From CAVSLM01 sp963728895 (lineage in GTDB: Bacteria; Pseudomonadota; Gammaproteobacteria; JBBQDK01), in contig CAVSLM010000001.1 of assembly GCA_963728895.1 (NCBI GenBank), positions 558,001-622,000 of the forward strand: a stretch of 64,000 bases of DNA, given 5' to 3'. Shown here in pieces: positions 33,962 through 43,019 of the stretch. The notes beneath the pieces are model-generated. The model saw only the letters and a list, made by a program, of their open reading frames with translations. It searched no databases and was not told where the DNA came from. The first letter of the stretch is position 1; each line of letters starts with the position of its first letter. Both the position numbers and the translations under genes were made by a program.

Positions 33962-35092
33962 ATGAACGGCTCTTCCGAGCCGATGGCGGTGGGCGAGCGT
34001 CCGGCCGTCACGCCGGTGGCGGAGCCGGAACCGCGGCACCGCAGCGACTGGGCCGTCACCGGTCTGTTCGTGCTGGCATTCTTTTACACGCTGTATCTCA
34101 CCAGTGACCTGCTCCTGCCCGTGGTTCTTGCCCTGTTACTGAACCTGCTGCTGTCCCCGCTCGTCGGGCTGCTGCGGCGCATCGGGTTGCCCCTGCCGCT
34201 GGGCGCCGCCGTGGTCGTGCTGGGATTGCTGGCCATACTCGCCTACGCAGGCCTGGTGCTGTCCGGGCCGGCCTCCGACTGGATGCGCAAGGCCCCGCAG
34301 ATGATGAGTCGCGTGCATCAAGTCCTGGAGCCCATCCGCGAGCGCGTCGAGCAGGTCAATCGCGCCGCGCAGCAGGTCGAGCACATTGCCGACACTGCGC
34401 CCGCGGGGGCGAAGGGGCCCGTCACCGTGCAGGTCAGCGAGCCGAACTACCTGCGCAACGTGGTGCTGGGCAGTGCCCAGCACCTGATCGCCGGTGCATT
34501 GATCCTGGTCTTCCTGCTGTATTTCACCCTGGCCTCGGGCGATCTGTTTCTGCGCAAGATGGTGCGCGCACTGCCCACGCTGGGCGACAAGAGACGTCTG
34601 GTGGAGATCGCCCGACGCATCGAGCGGGAGATTTCCACCTATCTCACCACGGTCACCATCATCAACACGGTGCTTGGCGTGGTGGTGGGCGTGCTGATGC
34701 ACCTGCTCGGCATGCCCAACCCGGTGCTGTGGGGCACCATGGCCGGACTGCTGAATTTCGTCCCCTATCTCGGCCCCATGGCGACCCTGATCATCCTCAC
34801 AGTCGCATCGCTGCTCACCTTCCCCCAGCCGGGGCACGCGCTGCTGGTGCCGGGGACATTCCTGCTGGTGACGAGCCTGGAGGGCCAGGTGATCACTCCG
34901 ATGGTTCTCGGCCGGCGGCTGGCATTGTATCCGGTGAACATCGTGTTCGGACTGGTGTTCTGGGGGTGGTTGTGGGGGATACCGGGAACGCTGCTGGCGG
35001 TGCCGATCCTGGTGGCGTCCAAGATTGTCTGCGATCACATCGAAGCGCTGCATCCGCTCGCAGAGCTGCTGGGCAGACATGAACCGGCCTGA
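33962..35092 (+). CDS. AI-2E/PerM-family transporter
   Basis: A 376-residue membrane protein with about eight spans. The family features are visible: FVLAFFYTLYLTSDLLLPVV at the first spans, a long soluble helical section (about 100-165) rich in Gln/Glu/Val, ILVFLLYFTLASGDLFLRKM, and the C-terminal GLLNFVPYLGPMATLIILTV and PLAVPIL-like end. Family members export small molecules (AI-2 in one case) or exchange sodium and protons. It follows the yqj-like genes on the same strand with a 66-bp gap. The substrate here is unknown. Confidence 0.88.
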   Translation: MNGSSEPMAVGERPAVTPVAEPEPRHRSDWAVTGLFVLAFFYTLYLTSDLLLPVVLALLLNLLLSPLVGLLRRIGLPLPLGAAVVVLGLLAILAYAGLVLSGPASDWMRKAPQMMSRVHQVLEPIRERVEQVNRAAQQVEHIADTAPAGAKGPVTVQVSEPNYLRNVVLGSAQHLIAGALILVFLLYFTLASGDLFLRKMVRALPTLGDKRRLVEIARRIEREISTYLTTVTIINTVLGVVVGVLMHLLGMPNPVLWGTMAGLLNFVPYLGPMATLIILTVASLLTFPQPGHALLVPGTFLLVTSLEGQVITPMVLGRRLALYPVNIVFGLVFWGWLWGIPGTLLAVPILVASKIVCDHIEALHPLAELLGRHEPA

Positions 35093-35135
35093 CGAACACG
35101 GGTCACGCCCGTGACTGCCGACGGAGGTTCCGCGT

Positions 35136-36434
35136 GTGGTGCTGGTCGACGACGACGCGGCGTTCGCGCCGGCGGCGGCGGAGCTGATCGTGCGCGAAGG
35201 ATATGCCGTGACCACATGCGCCTGCCTCGCCGAGGCACGGCGCGTGCTGGCCGAAGCGCTGCCGGATCTGGTGCTGCTCGACCTCAATCTGCCCGACGGC
35301 AGTGGCCTGGAGCTGTTTCGCGAGCTGGACGAGCGCGGCTTTCACGCCGTGGTGCTGATCACCGGCAATGCCAGCGTGGGAACCGTCGTCGACGCGTTGC
35401 GCCGGAGAGCCCTCGACTACCTGCCCAAGCCGCTCGACATCGCCCATCTTCAGGCGTTGTTGCGCTCGTTCCACGACCGGGTGGCGGACAACCTGCGCCC
35501 GCAAGCGCGCGCGCAGCGCAGGCTGGTAGGCCAATCCAACGCGATGGCGGAGCTCTGCGCGCGCATCGCCAAGGTCGGTGCCACCGACGCCACCGTGTTC
35601 CTGCATGGCGAAAGCGGTACCGGCAAGGATCTGGTGGCGCGTGCCCTGCACGAGGCGAGCAACCGGCGCGAGCATCCGTTTCTGGTGCTCAACTGCGGAG
35701 CACTCTCTGCGCACTTGATCGCCTCGGAGCTCTTCGGACACGAACGCGGCAGCTTCACCGGCGCGGACCGCCAGCACAAGGGCTACTTCGAGCGCGCCTC
35801 GGGCGGTACGCTGCTGCTGGACGAGGTGGGCGATACACCGCCCGACCTGCAGGTGCACCTCCTCCGGGTGCTGGAGACGGGTAAGGTGGTACGTCTCGGC
35901 GGTGACCGCGAAATCGAGGTCGACGTGCGCGTCATCGCCGCCACCAATCGCGCTCCGGAGGAACTGGTCATCAGCGGTCGCCTGCGCCAGGACTTGTTCT
36001 TCCGGTTGAGCGCTTTTCCACTGCACATTCCGGCGCTGCGCGAGCGCATCGAAGACATCCCGGCACTCTCCGACCATTTCCTCGAACAGCTCGCGCGCGA
36101 GTATGGCAGTATCCGACATCTCACCGCCGAGGCGCACGATGCGCTGCGCACGCGCAGCTGGCCAGGCAACGTGCGGGAGCTGCGCAACGCCCTGGAGCAC
36201 GCCTATATCATGGCCGATCGGGACATTGGTGCGGAGCACCTCGCCGCGTCCGCAGAGGCTGAAGGCGGTGGCGTTCCGCCCGTGACCGTCGGCACCACCA
36301 TCGACGACCTGGAACGCGATCTGCTTGTTGCGGCGCTCAAGCACTTCCGGGGCAACAAACGCCGCGCAGCGCAAAGTCTCGGCATCAGCCTGAAAACCGT
36401 CTACAACCGCCTCAAGCGCTACGCCCTGGAATGA
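35136..36434 (+). CDS. Sigma-54-dependent response regulator (NtrC family) 1
   Basis: A 432-residue activator. Receiver domain at 1-115 (VVLVDDD start, phospho-acceptor Asp in LVLLDLNLPDG, Lys in YLPKPLD), AAA+ domain with Walker A GESGTGKD, the sigma-54 contact loop GSFTGA (Ala to Ser in GAFTGA), GGTLLLDEVGD and the arginine finger region, and a Fis-type HTH at the end (NKRRAAQSLGISLKTVYNRL). The start is GTG 35136, eight bases after GGAGG. It converges with a similar regulator (36468-37811), which it resembles over the full length. Confidence 0.93.
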   Translation: MVLVDDDAAFAPAAAELIVREGYAVTTCACLAEARRVLAEALPDLVLLDLNLPDGSGLELFRELDERGFHAVVLITGNASVGTVVDALRRRALDYLPKPLDIAHLQALLRSFHDRVADNLRPQARAQRRLVGQSNAMAELCARIAKVGATDATVFLHGESGTGKDLVARALHEASNRREHPFLVLNCGALSAHLIASELFGHERGSFTGADRQHKGYFERASGGTLLLDEVGDTPPDLQVHLLRVLETGKVVRLGGDREIEVDVRVIAATNRAPEELVISGRLRQDLFFRLSAFPLHIPALRERIEDIPALSDHFLEQLAREYGSIRHLTAEAHDALRTRSWPGNVRELRNALEHAYIMADRDIGAEHLAASAEAEGGGVPPVTVGTTIDDLERDLLVAALKHFRGNKRRAAQSLGISLKTVYNRLKRYALE

Positions 36435-36444
36435 GGGCCGAGCC

Positions 36445-36461
36445 GCCCCGGCAGACGGGGC
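36445..36461. terminator. Hairpin between convergent regulator genes
   Basis: GCCCCG-GCAGA-CGGGGC is a perfect 6-bp stem in the 33-bp gap between two convergent genes. It lacks a U-run on either strand, so strength is doubtful. Confidence 0.4.
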
Positions 36462-36467
36462 TCGGGC

Positions 36468-37811
36468 TCAGAGCTCCTCGGCTTCCTGGTAGGCGTTCAG
36501 CCGGTTGTAGAGGGTCTTGAGGCTAACCCCCAGCGTCTGCGCCGCACGGCGCTTGTTGCCCTTGTGGTACTCGAGCGTGGCGAGGATCAGCCGGCGCTCC
36601 ATGCGTTCGATGGGCATGCCCACCGGCAGGTCGAGCAGCGGATGGTCCGGCGCGCCGGCGCCATGCAGCCACTGCGGCAGGTGCTCCGGCGTGATTTCGC
36701 GATCGGCCAGGATGCAGGCGTGCTGCACAGTGTTCTTCAGCTCGCGCACGTTGCCGGGCCAGCGATGCGCCTCCAGCCGTGCCATGGCCTCGGGCGAGAA
36801 GCGCTTGTCCGTGCCCTCGACCGCGTTGATGGCGGCGAGGAAGTGCGCGGCCAGCAACGCCACGTCGCCGCGTCGCACGCGCAGCGGCGGCAGGTACATG
36901 GGAAACACCATCAGTCGGAAGTAGAGATCCTGGCGCAGCTTGCCTTCCGCCACGGCGCGTGCCGGCGGGCGATTGGTGGCGGCGATGACGCGCACGTCGA
37001 CGTTGATTTCGCGTGTGCCGCCGATGCGCATCAGCGTCTGGCCTTCGAGCACCCGCAGCAGCTGCACCTGCAGCTCGAGCGGCATCTCGGTAATCTCGTC
37101 GAGGAACAGCGTCCCGCCGGCGGCACGTTCGAAATAGCCCGCGTGCTGGCGCGCCGCGCCGGTGAAGCTGCCGCGCTCGTGCCCGAACAGCTCACTGCCG
37201 ATCAGCGCAGGCGCCACCGCACCGCAGTTGAGCGCCAGAAACGGCCCGCAACGCCGCCGGCTCCACTCGTGGATGGCCTGGGCCGCAAGCTCCTTGCCGG
37301 TGCCGCTCTCACCGTACAGCAGCACGGTGGTGTTGGTCGGCGCCGCCTTGGCGATCATGCGGTACAGGCGCCGCATGCTCGGGGCCTCCCCCAGCAGCGA
37401 CCCCATGCCGTGCGCCTCGTCTTCGGTGCCATCCGTTTCAGTGTCCACCGCCGCCAGGTGACCCTTGAGGTTGCGCAGCTGCGCTTTCAGCTGCTGCAGG
37501 TCCAGCGGCTTGGTGAGAAAATCCACCACCCCGACGCGCAGTGCCGCGATGGCGCTGTCGATGGCGGCGTGCCCGGTCATCACCAGCACCTTGGTAGTGG
37601 ATGCAGGATGGATCTCGCGGATGAAGTCGATTCCATTGCCGTCGGGCAGGACGAGGTCCACCAGCGCCACGTCGGGCGCACCCGCGGCAAAGTGCTCGCG
37701 CGCGGCGCGCAACGAATCGGCAGTGCTGACCTCGAAACCTTCCTGCCGAATGATCTCCGCGACGGCCGGGGCGAAGCTGCGGTCGTCGTCGACGACGAGT
37801 GCATTTGCCAT
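36468..37811 (-). CDS. Sigma-54-dependent response regulator (NtrC family) 2
   Basis: A 447-residue activator with the same three parts: receiver (LVVDDDRSFAPAV, Asp in VALVDLVLPDG), AAA+ module (GESGTGKE, GSFTGA, GGTLFLDEITEM) and Fis-type HTH (NKRRAAQTLGVSLKTLYNRL). It is a paralogue of the regulator at 35136 in mirror orientation; both HTH ends are nearly the same, so their sites may overlap. It is read divergently from the DUF883-like gene at 38034, which is a plausible target. A histidine kinase is encoded at 38395. Confidence 0.93.
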   Translation of the reverse strand: MANALVVDDDRSFAPAVAEIIRQEGFEVSTADSLRAAREHFAAGAPDVALVDLVLPDGNGIDFIREIHPASTTKVLVMTGHAAIDSAIAALRVGVVDFLTKPLDLQQLKAQLRNLKGHLAAVDTETDGTEDEAHGMGSLLGEAPSMRRLYRMIAKAAPTNTTVLLYGESGTGKELAAQAIHEWSRRRCGPFLALNCGAVAPALIGSELFGHERGSFTGAARQHAGYFERAAGGTLFLDEITEMPLELQVQLLRVLEGQTLMRIGGTREINVDVRVIAATNRPPARAVAEGKLRQDLYFRLMVFPMYLPPLRVRRGDVALLAAHFLAAINAVEGTDKRFSPEAMARLEAHRWPGNVRELKNTVQHACILADREITPEHLPQWLHGAGAPDHPLLDLPVGMPIERMERRLILATLEYHKGNKRRAAQTLGVSLKTLYNRLNAYQEAEEL

Positions 37812-38033
37812 GATTCATTCCCTGTGCTGCTGAAAACGCCGCCGGGGGCAACGGCACACAAATCGACGTCTGAGATCTCGGCCGCGGGCGAGGTTTGTGC
37901 TGCCTGGACACTTCGAATTGTAGTCGAGCGCGCTGCGGCTTTCAGACGCCTCGCGCGGCGCCGTCGCGTGTTGTTGCTGCTATGCTCTTCATAGGCAAAC
38001 GACCATCAGCGTGCATGGCGAAGGAGGTTGGCT

Positions 38034-38264
38034 ATGTGGAGAAGAGCGCATGCGGTCCGCGATCTGGGCCGCGAGAGTATGGACTACACGGCGGAACACG
38101 CGCGCGGCGCAGGAGAAAGTGCCCGGCGCATGGCGCAGCGTGCCGCCGACCTGTCGCGTGTCTGGGCTGAAGATGCCGGCTCCTATGTGGAACGCCATCC
38201 CGTGAAAGCGGTGGGTGTGGCGTTCGTGACCGGCCTGGTAATGGGCGCCTTGCTGCGGCGCTAA
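38034..38264 (+). CDS. Small DUF883-like membrane-anchored protein
   Basis: A 76-residue protein with a helical, charged front (AEHARGAGESARRMAQRAAD) and the C-terminal anchor ERHPVKAVGVAFVTGLVMGA-LLRR, the same ending as in the protein at 32860. ATG 38034 lies six bases after AAGGAGG. It is shorter than ElaB/YqjD. It sits between a sigma-54 regulator and a histidine kinase, suggesting stress-controlled ribosome or membrane tethering, by family analogy only. Confidence 0.75.
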   Translation: MWRRAHAVRDLGRESMDYTAEHARGAGESARRMAQRAADLSRVWAEDAGSYVERHPVKAVGVAFVTGLVMGALLRR

Positions 38265-38288
38265 TCGCCGGGACGCCCGATGACCCAC

Positions 38289-38316
38289 GCGCCGCGGCAC
38301 CGGGAGGCCGCGGCGC
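38289..38316 (+). terminator. GC-rich hairpin after the small DUF883-like gene
   Basis: GCGCCGCGG and CCGCGGCGC form a perfect 9-bp stem around a ten-base loop, 24 bp after the stop codon. No U-run follows. Confidence 0.4.
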
Positions 38317-38394
38317 ATCACCACGTTATCAGTGCTTACCCGAGCGGGGTAGCTGGCGCGTTCCGCACCCCGGGTGTCGGGCCGAAGGGACGCG

Positions 38395-40020
38395 ATGGGG
38401 AGCATCCTCAAGAGCACGACGGCCGTTGCGCTAGGTTATGCGGTGGCTGCGGCAGGGACCGGCCTGTGGATGGACGCAGGCCTGCGCGCTTCCGTACAGC
38501 GTCACACCGAGCAGGCGCTGCGCCTCGCCGGGTCGGAGGTCGCGGCACGACTCGCAGGTGGTGGCGAGGTGGCAGTGCAAGCGCGACGCGCCGCAGCCGC
38601 CGGTGCCGGGGATGCCCTGGAAGTGTCTGATGTCGCGGTCGTGAGTGCGGCGAACGAGATGCGCTTCCGCAACGGTCGCGGCACACTGCCCGCCTTCCAC
38701 ATCGCTGCGGTGCCGGCAACCCCGGGTCTTTACCGCGTGTCTGTACCGCTTCCGGGTGCAGTGTATCCACCGCGCGATGTTCGCATCACCTTCACCGACG
38801 GCCCGCTTCAAGACTGGCTTCATGGATTGCGCCGGCGCCTGGCGCTGGGGCTGCTGGCGGGCGGGGCGTTCACCGTCGGTTTGCTGCAGGTGCGGCGCCC
38901 GAGGGAGCGCCGGGCCCCGGATACGAGCGCAATTGCGGAGCGCGCGGTGCAGGGGCTGGAGCGCGTGCTGCGGGCAGAGCATGCGGGATGGGTGCTGATC
39001 GACGCGGATGCCCGTGTCCAGGCCATGGGCGAAACGGCTGTCGAACTGCTGGGGGGCGCGGAATCCGACGTGCATTGGCGCCGTCTTGTCCCGCACGTGC
39101 GGCGCGCCATCGGCGGCAGCCGCGCTGCAGGGCGCGCCATTCTCGACGCCGACGTGACGCACCGGGCACTGCCGGCACGGCTGCATATGGAGCTCCACGC
39201 ATTGGATGCGACCCGGCAGAACTGGCTGGTGGTGATCGGCGAGCGGGCGAGCCACGAGGCGCTCGAGGCCGATCTGAGCGCGGCGACGCGCCAGCGGGCG
39301 CTGGCGCAATTGCACGCCGGCACGGCCCACGACTTGCGCGCGCCGCTCAACGCCATGGTGGTGAACCTGGAGCTGTTGCGCCAGTCGGTTGCGCAGCCCG
39401 AGGGTGACGGCGAGCAGGCGGCGCGGCGGCGCAGTTACGTTACGGTGCTGGCCGAGCAATTGAACCGACTGAGTGCACGAGTGCAGGCTTTGCTGCACAG
39501 TCTAGAGCCGGTGGGCGAAACCTCGGAACCCATCGACCTCGCGGCACTGCTCGCAGAGCTCCAGAGCAGCATCGCATCCCAGGCGCGCGTGCAGCAGGTG
39601 GCGCTCGACTGGGACCTCCCGCCGGTGGGACCGCAGCTAATGGGCAGCGCAGTTGCGCTGCGCCAGGCGCTGCTCAACGTGCTCGTGAACGCGCTGCAGG
39701 CGATGCCGCAGGGAGGACACCTGGGCGTGCGTCTCGCGCGCCTGCCGCAGCACGCGGAAGTTGAGGTCCTCGACACCGGGCCCGGCATCGAGCCGCGGCT
39801 ACGCGAGCGGATCTTCGAGCGTTATTACAGCACCCGCGCGGACGGGACCGGCAGCGGCCTCTATGTCGCACGCCGTGTCATCGAGCGGCACGGCGGCAGT
39901 ATCGAAGCGCGCGCCGTCCCCGCCGGTGCATGTTTCAGCGTACGCCTGCCGTGCGCGCTCGAGTCCGGTGCAGCGGAGCTCGAGGCGGCCGTTGCCCCTG
40001 CGTCCGGGGCCGACGATTGA
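38395..40020 (+). CDS. Sensor histidine kinase
   Basis: A 541-residue membrane kinase. Two spans (about 8-25 and 150-166) enclose a periplasmic sensor loop of about 120 residues without a known fold; a PAS-like part follows (GWVLIDADARVQAMGETAVE), then HisKA with HDLRAPLNAMVVNLELL and a complete HATPase domain (NVLVNALQAMPQGG, DTGPGIEPRLRERIFE, GTGSGLYVARRVI). It would phosphorylate one or both NtrC-type regulators nearby. ATG 38395 has AAGGGA before it; an in-frame GTG lies at 38374. In the H-box, Asp-Leu-Arg replaces the common Glu-Leu/Ile-Arg. Confidence 0.92.
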   Translation: MGSILKSTTAVALGYAVAAAGTGLWMDAGLRASVQRHTEQALRLAGSEVAARLAGGGEVAVQARRAAAAGAGDALEVSDVAVVSAANEMRFRNGRGTLPAFHIAAVPATPGLYRVSVPLPGAVYPPRDVRITFTDGPLQDWLHGLRRRLALGLLAGGAFTVGLLQVRRPRERRAPDTSAIAERAVQGLERVLRAEHAGWVLIDADARVQAMGETAVELLGGAESDVHWRRLVPHVRRAIGGSRAAGRAILDADVTHRALPARLHMELHALDATRQNWLVVIGERASHEALEADLSAATRQRALAQLHAGTAHDLRAPLNAMVVNLELLRQSVAQPEGDGEQAARRRSYVTVLAEQLNRLSARVQALLHSLEPVGETSEPIDLAALLAELQSSIASQARVQQVALDWDLPPVGPQLMGSAVALRQALLNVLVNALQAMPQGGHLGVRLARLPQHAEVEVLDTGPGIEPRLRERIFERYYSTRADGTGSGLYVARRVIERHGGSIEARAVPAGACFSVRLPCALESGAAELEAAVAPASGADD

Positions 40021-40079
40021 AGGCGGATGTGACGACTCCGCTCCGGGTACGCCGCGCGCAGGCAGAGAGCGGGAACCAC

Positions 40080-42272
40080 ATGCCGATCCTGGAGCCCGGC
40101 CGCAATTGCTGGCGCATCACGCGCGCCGCACGCTGCGCGGTGCTGGTCGATGCCGCGGCGTACTATGCGGCGTTCCATGCGGCGGCGCTGCGCGCCGAGC
40201 ACAGCATCGCCATCGTCGGCTGGGACATCAACAGCCGTGTTCGCCTGTTGCGTGACGGCCGCGAGCGCGACCTGCCGGTAACCCTGCGCGAGTTCCTGCG
40301 GGCGCTGGTGCGGCGCCGGCGCAGCCTGCACGTGTATCTGCTGGAATGGGACTTCGCGATGATCTACGCGCTGGAGCGCGAGAGCGTGCCGCTGGTCGCG
40401 AGCGGCTGGGGCGGGCACCGGCGCATCCACTTCCATTTTGACGCCGAGCACCCGCTGGGAGCGTCGCATCATCAGAAGATCGTGGTGATCGACGACGCGC
40501 TGGCGTTCTGCGGCGGCATGGATCTCAGCATCTCGCGCTGGGACACGCCCGAGCACCTTGCCGACGATCCGCGGCGCATCGATCCCGATGGTACCCGCTA
40601 CGCGCCCATGCACGATCTGCAAATGATGGTGGACGGGCAGTCCGCCGGGGCGCTCGCGGAGCTCGCGCGTGCCCGCTGGCGCCGGGCCACGCACCGCGCC
40701 ATGCGCCCGCCCCGACCGGCAGGCCAGGACCTCTGGCCGGCGCAGGTTGCACCGCAGCTGCGCGAGGTACCGATCGCCGTGGCGCGCACCGTGCCGGCCT
40801 ATGATGGTCAGCCGGGTACCTACGAGGTGCGCCAGCTACACCTCGACGCCATCGCCGCAGCGCAACGCTGGATCTACATCGAGAACCAGTATTTCACCTC
40901 CAACGCGGTCTCCGAGGCGCTTGCCGCACGCCTGGCCGAGCCCGACGGTCCGGAAGTGGTGCTGGTGCTGCCGCAGCAGTGCCCGGGCTGGCTGGAGCAG
41001 AACACCATGGGCGTGCTGCGCGCGCGGCTGTTGCGACGGCTGCGGGCTGCCGATCGCGGCGCGCGCCTACGCGTCTACTCGCCGTGTGTGCCCGACCTGC
41101 AGGAACGCTGCCTCACGGTGCACTCCAAGCTGCTGATCGCGGACGACCGGCTGCTGCGCATCGGTTCGGCGAACGCCAGCAACCGTTCCATGGGATTTGA
41201 CAGCGAATGCGACCTGGCACTGGAGGCGGACGAGGCGCGGCCGGAGCTTGCGGCCTACATCGGCGGGGTGCGCAACCGGCTGCTGGCCGAGCACCTGGAG
41301 CGCACCGAGCGTGAGGTGGCGCAGGCGCTCGCCACGCACGATTCGCTGATCGGGGCCATCGAGACACTGGGCGGGCGGCGACGTACGCTCGAACCGCTGG
41401 ACGGTGAAGTTTCGGCGGAACTGGACGGGCTGCTCCCAGACTCGGCGCTGATCGACCCGGAGCGGCCGATTTCGGCCGACCAGCTGGTCAACGAGCTGGT
41501 GCCCGGCGACATGCGCAAGCCGGCCGACCATTCGGTGCTCAAGGCAGTCTCGGTGCTGGTGGTGGTGCTGGGGCTGGCGGCCGCCTGGCGCTGGACGCCG
41601 CTCAAGCACTGGCTGGATGTCGAGTCCCTGGTGGCCTGGGTGCGGGTGTTGCGCCACTATCCGGCCGCTCCGCTGCTGTTCGTCGGCGCCTACGTGATGG
41701 CCGCGCTGGTGCTGGTACCGGTGACATTGCTGGTCGTGGCCACGGCACTGGCGTTCGGGGCGCTGGAGGGTTTCGGATATGCGCTGCTCGGCAGCCTGCT
41801 GGCGGCCGCGGCCGGCTATGGCATCGGCGCGCTGCTCGGACGCGACACCGTGCGCCGGCTCGGCGGCAGCTTCATCGGGCGGCTCAGTCAGCGCCTGGCG
41901 CGCCGCGGGATCCTGGCGGTGATCACTGTGCGTTTCCTGCCGGTGGCACCGTTCACGGTCGTGAACCTGGTGGCCGGCGCCTCGCACATCCGGTTCCGCG
42001 ATTTCGCGCTGGGCACGCTCGCCGGCATGGTCCCCGGCCTTCTGGGCCTGACTTTCTTCACCGATCAGCTTGCCACGGCGTTTCAGGACCCGGCCACCGA
42101 GAACATCGTGCTGCTCGGCGCCCTGCTGGTGTTGCTCCTGGGCGGGGCCTGGACGCTGCGCCGCCTGCTGCGCCGCCGTGCCCCCGAAGCGGCGACGGCG
42201 CAGACGTCCCGTGAGCGATCGCGGCTGAAGGCACCGGTGAGGGCCAAGGAGCCTGGAGATGGAAGCGTTTGA
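40080..42272 (+). CDS. Phospholipase D - DedA/VTT fusion membrane protein
   Basis: A 730-residue protein. Residues 1-470 form a phospholipase D/cardiolipin synthase-like domain with two HKD motifs, HHQKIVVIDD and HSKLLIADD, plus IENQYFTSN. Residues about 510-710 form a DedA/VTT (SNARE-associated) membrane domain: LVLVPVTLLVVATALAFGAL, GRLSQRLARRGILAVITVRF, LPVAPFTVVNLVAGAS. Such fusions exist and probably move or hydrolyse phospholipids at the membrane. ATG 40080 is the first Met before the conserved core. Its end overlaps the start of the cytochrome bd relic. Confidence 0.9.
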   Translation: MPILEPGRNCWRITRAARCAVLVDAAAYYAAFHAAALRAEHSIAIVGWDINSRVRLLRDGRERDLPVTLREFLRALVRRRRSLHVYLLEWDFAMIYALERESVPLVASGWGGHRRIHFHFDAEHPLGASHHQKIVVIDDALAFCGGMDLSISRWDTPEHLADDPRRIDPDGTRYAPMHDLQMMVDGQSAGALAELARARWRRATHRAMRPPRPAGQDLWPAQVAPQLREVPIAVARTVPAYDGQPGTYEVRQLHLDAIAAAQRWIYIENQYFTSNAVSEALAARLAEPDGPEVVLVLPQQCPGWLEQNTMGVLRARLLRRLRAADRGARLRVYSPCVPDLQERCLTVHSKLLIADDRLLRIGSANASNRSMGFDSECDLALEADEARPELAAYIGGVRNRLLAEHLERTEREVAQALATHDSLIGAIETLGGRRRTLEPLDGEVSAELDGLLPDSALIDPERPISADQLVNELVPGDMRKPADHSVLKAVSVLVVVLGLAAAWRWTPLKHWLDVESLVAWVRVLRHYPAAPLLFVGAYVMAALVLVPVTLLVVATALAFGALEGFGYALLGSLLAAAAGYGIGALLGRDTVRRLGGSFIGRLSQRLARRGILAVITVRFLPVAPFTVVNLVAGASHIRFRDFALGTLAGMVPGLLGLTFFTDQLATAFQDPATENIVLLGALLVLLLGGAWTLRRLLRRRAPEAATAQTSRERSRLKAPVRAKEPGDGSV

Positions 42273-42670
42273 TAATCCGGTGCTGCTTTCGCGCCTACAG
42301 TTCGCCCTCACCACCCACGTACAGGCGCGCTGGTTCAGACTGGCCGAACCTCGGATATCTGGCGCCCCTGCCGCTCGCCGCCGGTTTGCCCTTCTTCATG
42401 CTGCTGCGTGCGCTGCGTCGGGGCTACGAGGCCGCGCCCTTCGCCTGGAGTGTGGCGATCTTCGTCGCCTCCTTCAACGGCCTTGCCGTGACTCTGTGGC
42501 CCTACCTGGTGCCGCCCCGCGTAACCATTGTCGATGCCGCCGCCTCGGCCAAGACCCTGGTGTTCATGCTGACCGGGATCGGCATGCTGATCCCGGTGAT
42601 GATGATCTACAACGCCTATCAGTATCTGGTGTTCCGCGGCAAGATCCATCCCGAAGAGCACCACTACTGA
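42259..42670 (+). pseudogene. Collapsed cytochrome bd oxidase operon: cydA start joined to cydB end
   Basis: The frame from ATG 42259 begins MEAFDNPVLLSRLQFALTT, the N-terminus of cytochrome bd subunit I (CydA/CioA). Within about 20 codons it turns into the end of subunit II: QARWF, then, after a one-base shift near 42338, DWPNLGYLAPLPLAAGLPF, SFNGLAVTLWPYLVPP, TIVDAAASAKTLVFML and YQYLVFRGKIHPEEHHY. Some 2 kb of cydAB, including all haem ligands, has been lost by deletion. The remnant overlaps the preceding gene by 14 bases and the end of mrpG by 7. Confidence 0.85.
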
Positions 42671-43014
42671 GGCGGCCCTTGGTTCGGCTCCCCGGGCCGC
42701 GCCGCGAGCGAATGCACGTCCAGGTGCAATGCCGCCCTGGCCAGGAGATTTGCGCTCACCGGCGCGGTGATGAACAGGAACAGCGCCACCAGCAGCTCGT
42801 GCACACTGGGTGCGCCGTGCTGCACGCTGAAGTGCAGCATGGAGGCGATGAGCATGCCGCCGACGCCCAGGGTGGTCGCCTTGGTCGGACCATGCAGGCG
42901 CATGTAGAAGTCCGGCAGGCGCGCCAGTCCGATCGAGCCCACGAGCGCAAACGCCGCGCCCAGCAGCAGAAAGAAAGCGGCGGCAGTTTCCAGGATCCGG
43001 CCGAGATTGTGCAT
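42664..43014 (-). CDS. mrpG: Mrp antiporter subunit G
   Basis: A 116-residue membrane protein with three spans: ETAAAFFLLLGAAFALVGSI, the family motif GLARLPDFYMRLHGPTKATT, then LGVGGMLIASMLHF and LLVALFLFITAPVSANLLAR. MrpG is the last subunit of the multi-subunit sodium/proton antiporter. ATG 43014 (MHNLGRILE) follows mrpF at 5 bp. Full length, ordinary. Confidence 0.92.
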   Translation of the reverse strand: MHNLGRILETAAAFFLLLGAAFALVGSIGLARLPDFYMRLHGPTKATTLGVGGMLIASMLHFSVQHGAPSVHELLVALFLFITAPVSANLLARAALHLDVHSLAARPGEPNQGPPQ

Positions 43015-43019
43015 GATGC

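Noticed and set aside
38289..38316. REP or CRISPR-like palindrome
   Set aside because: It occurs once only and is best explained as a hairpin after the preceding gene.
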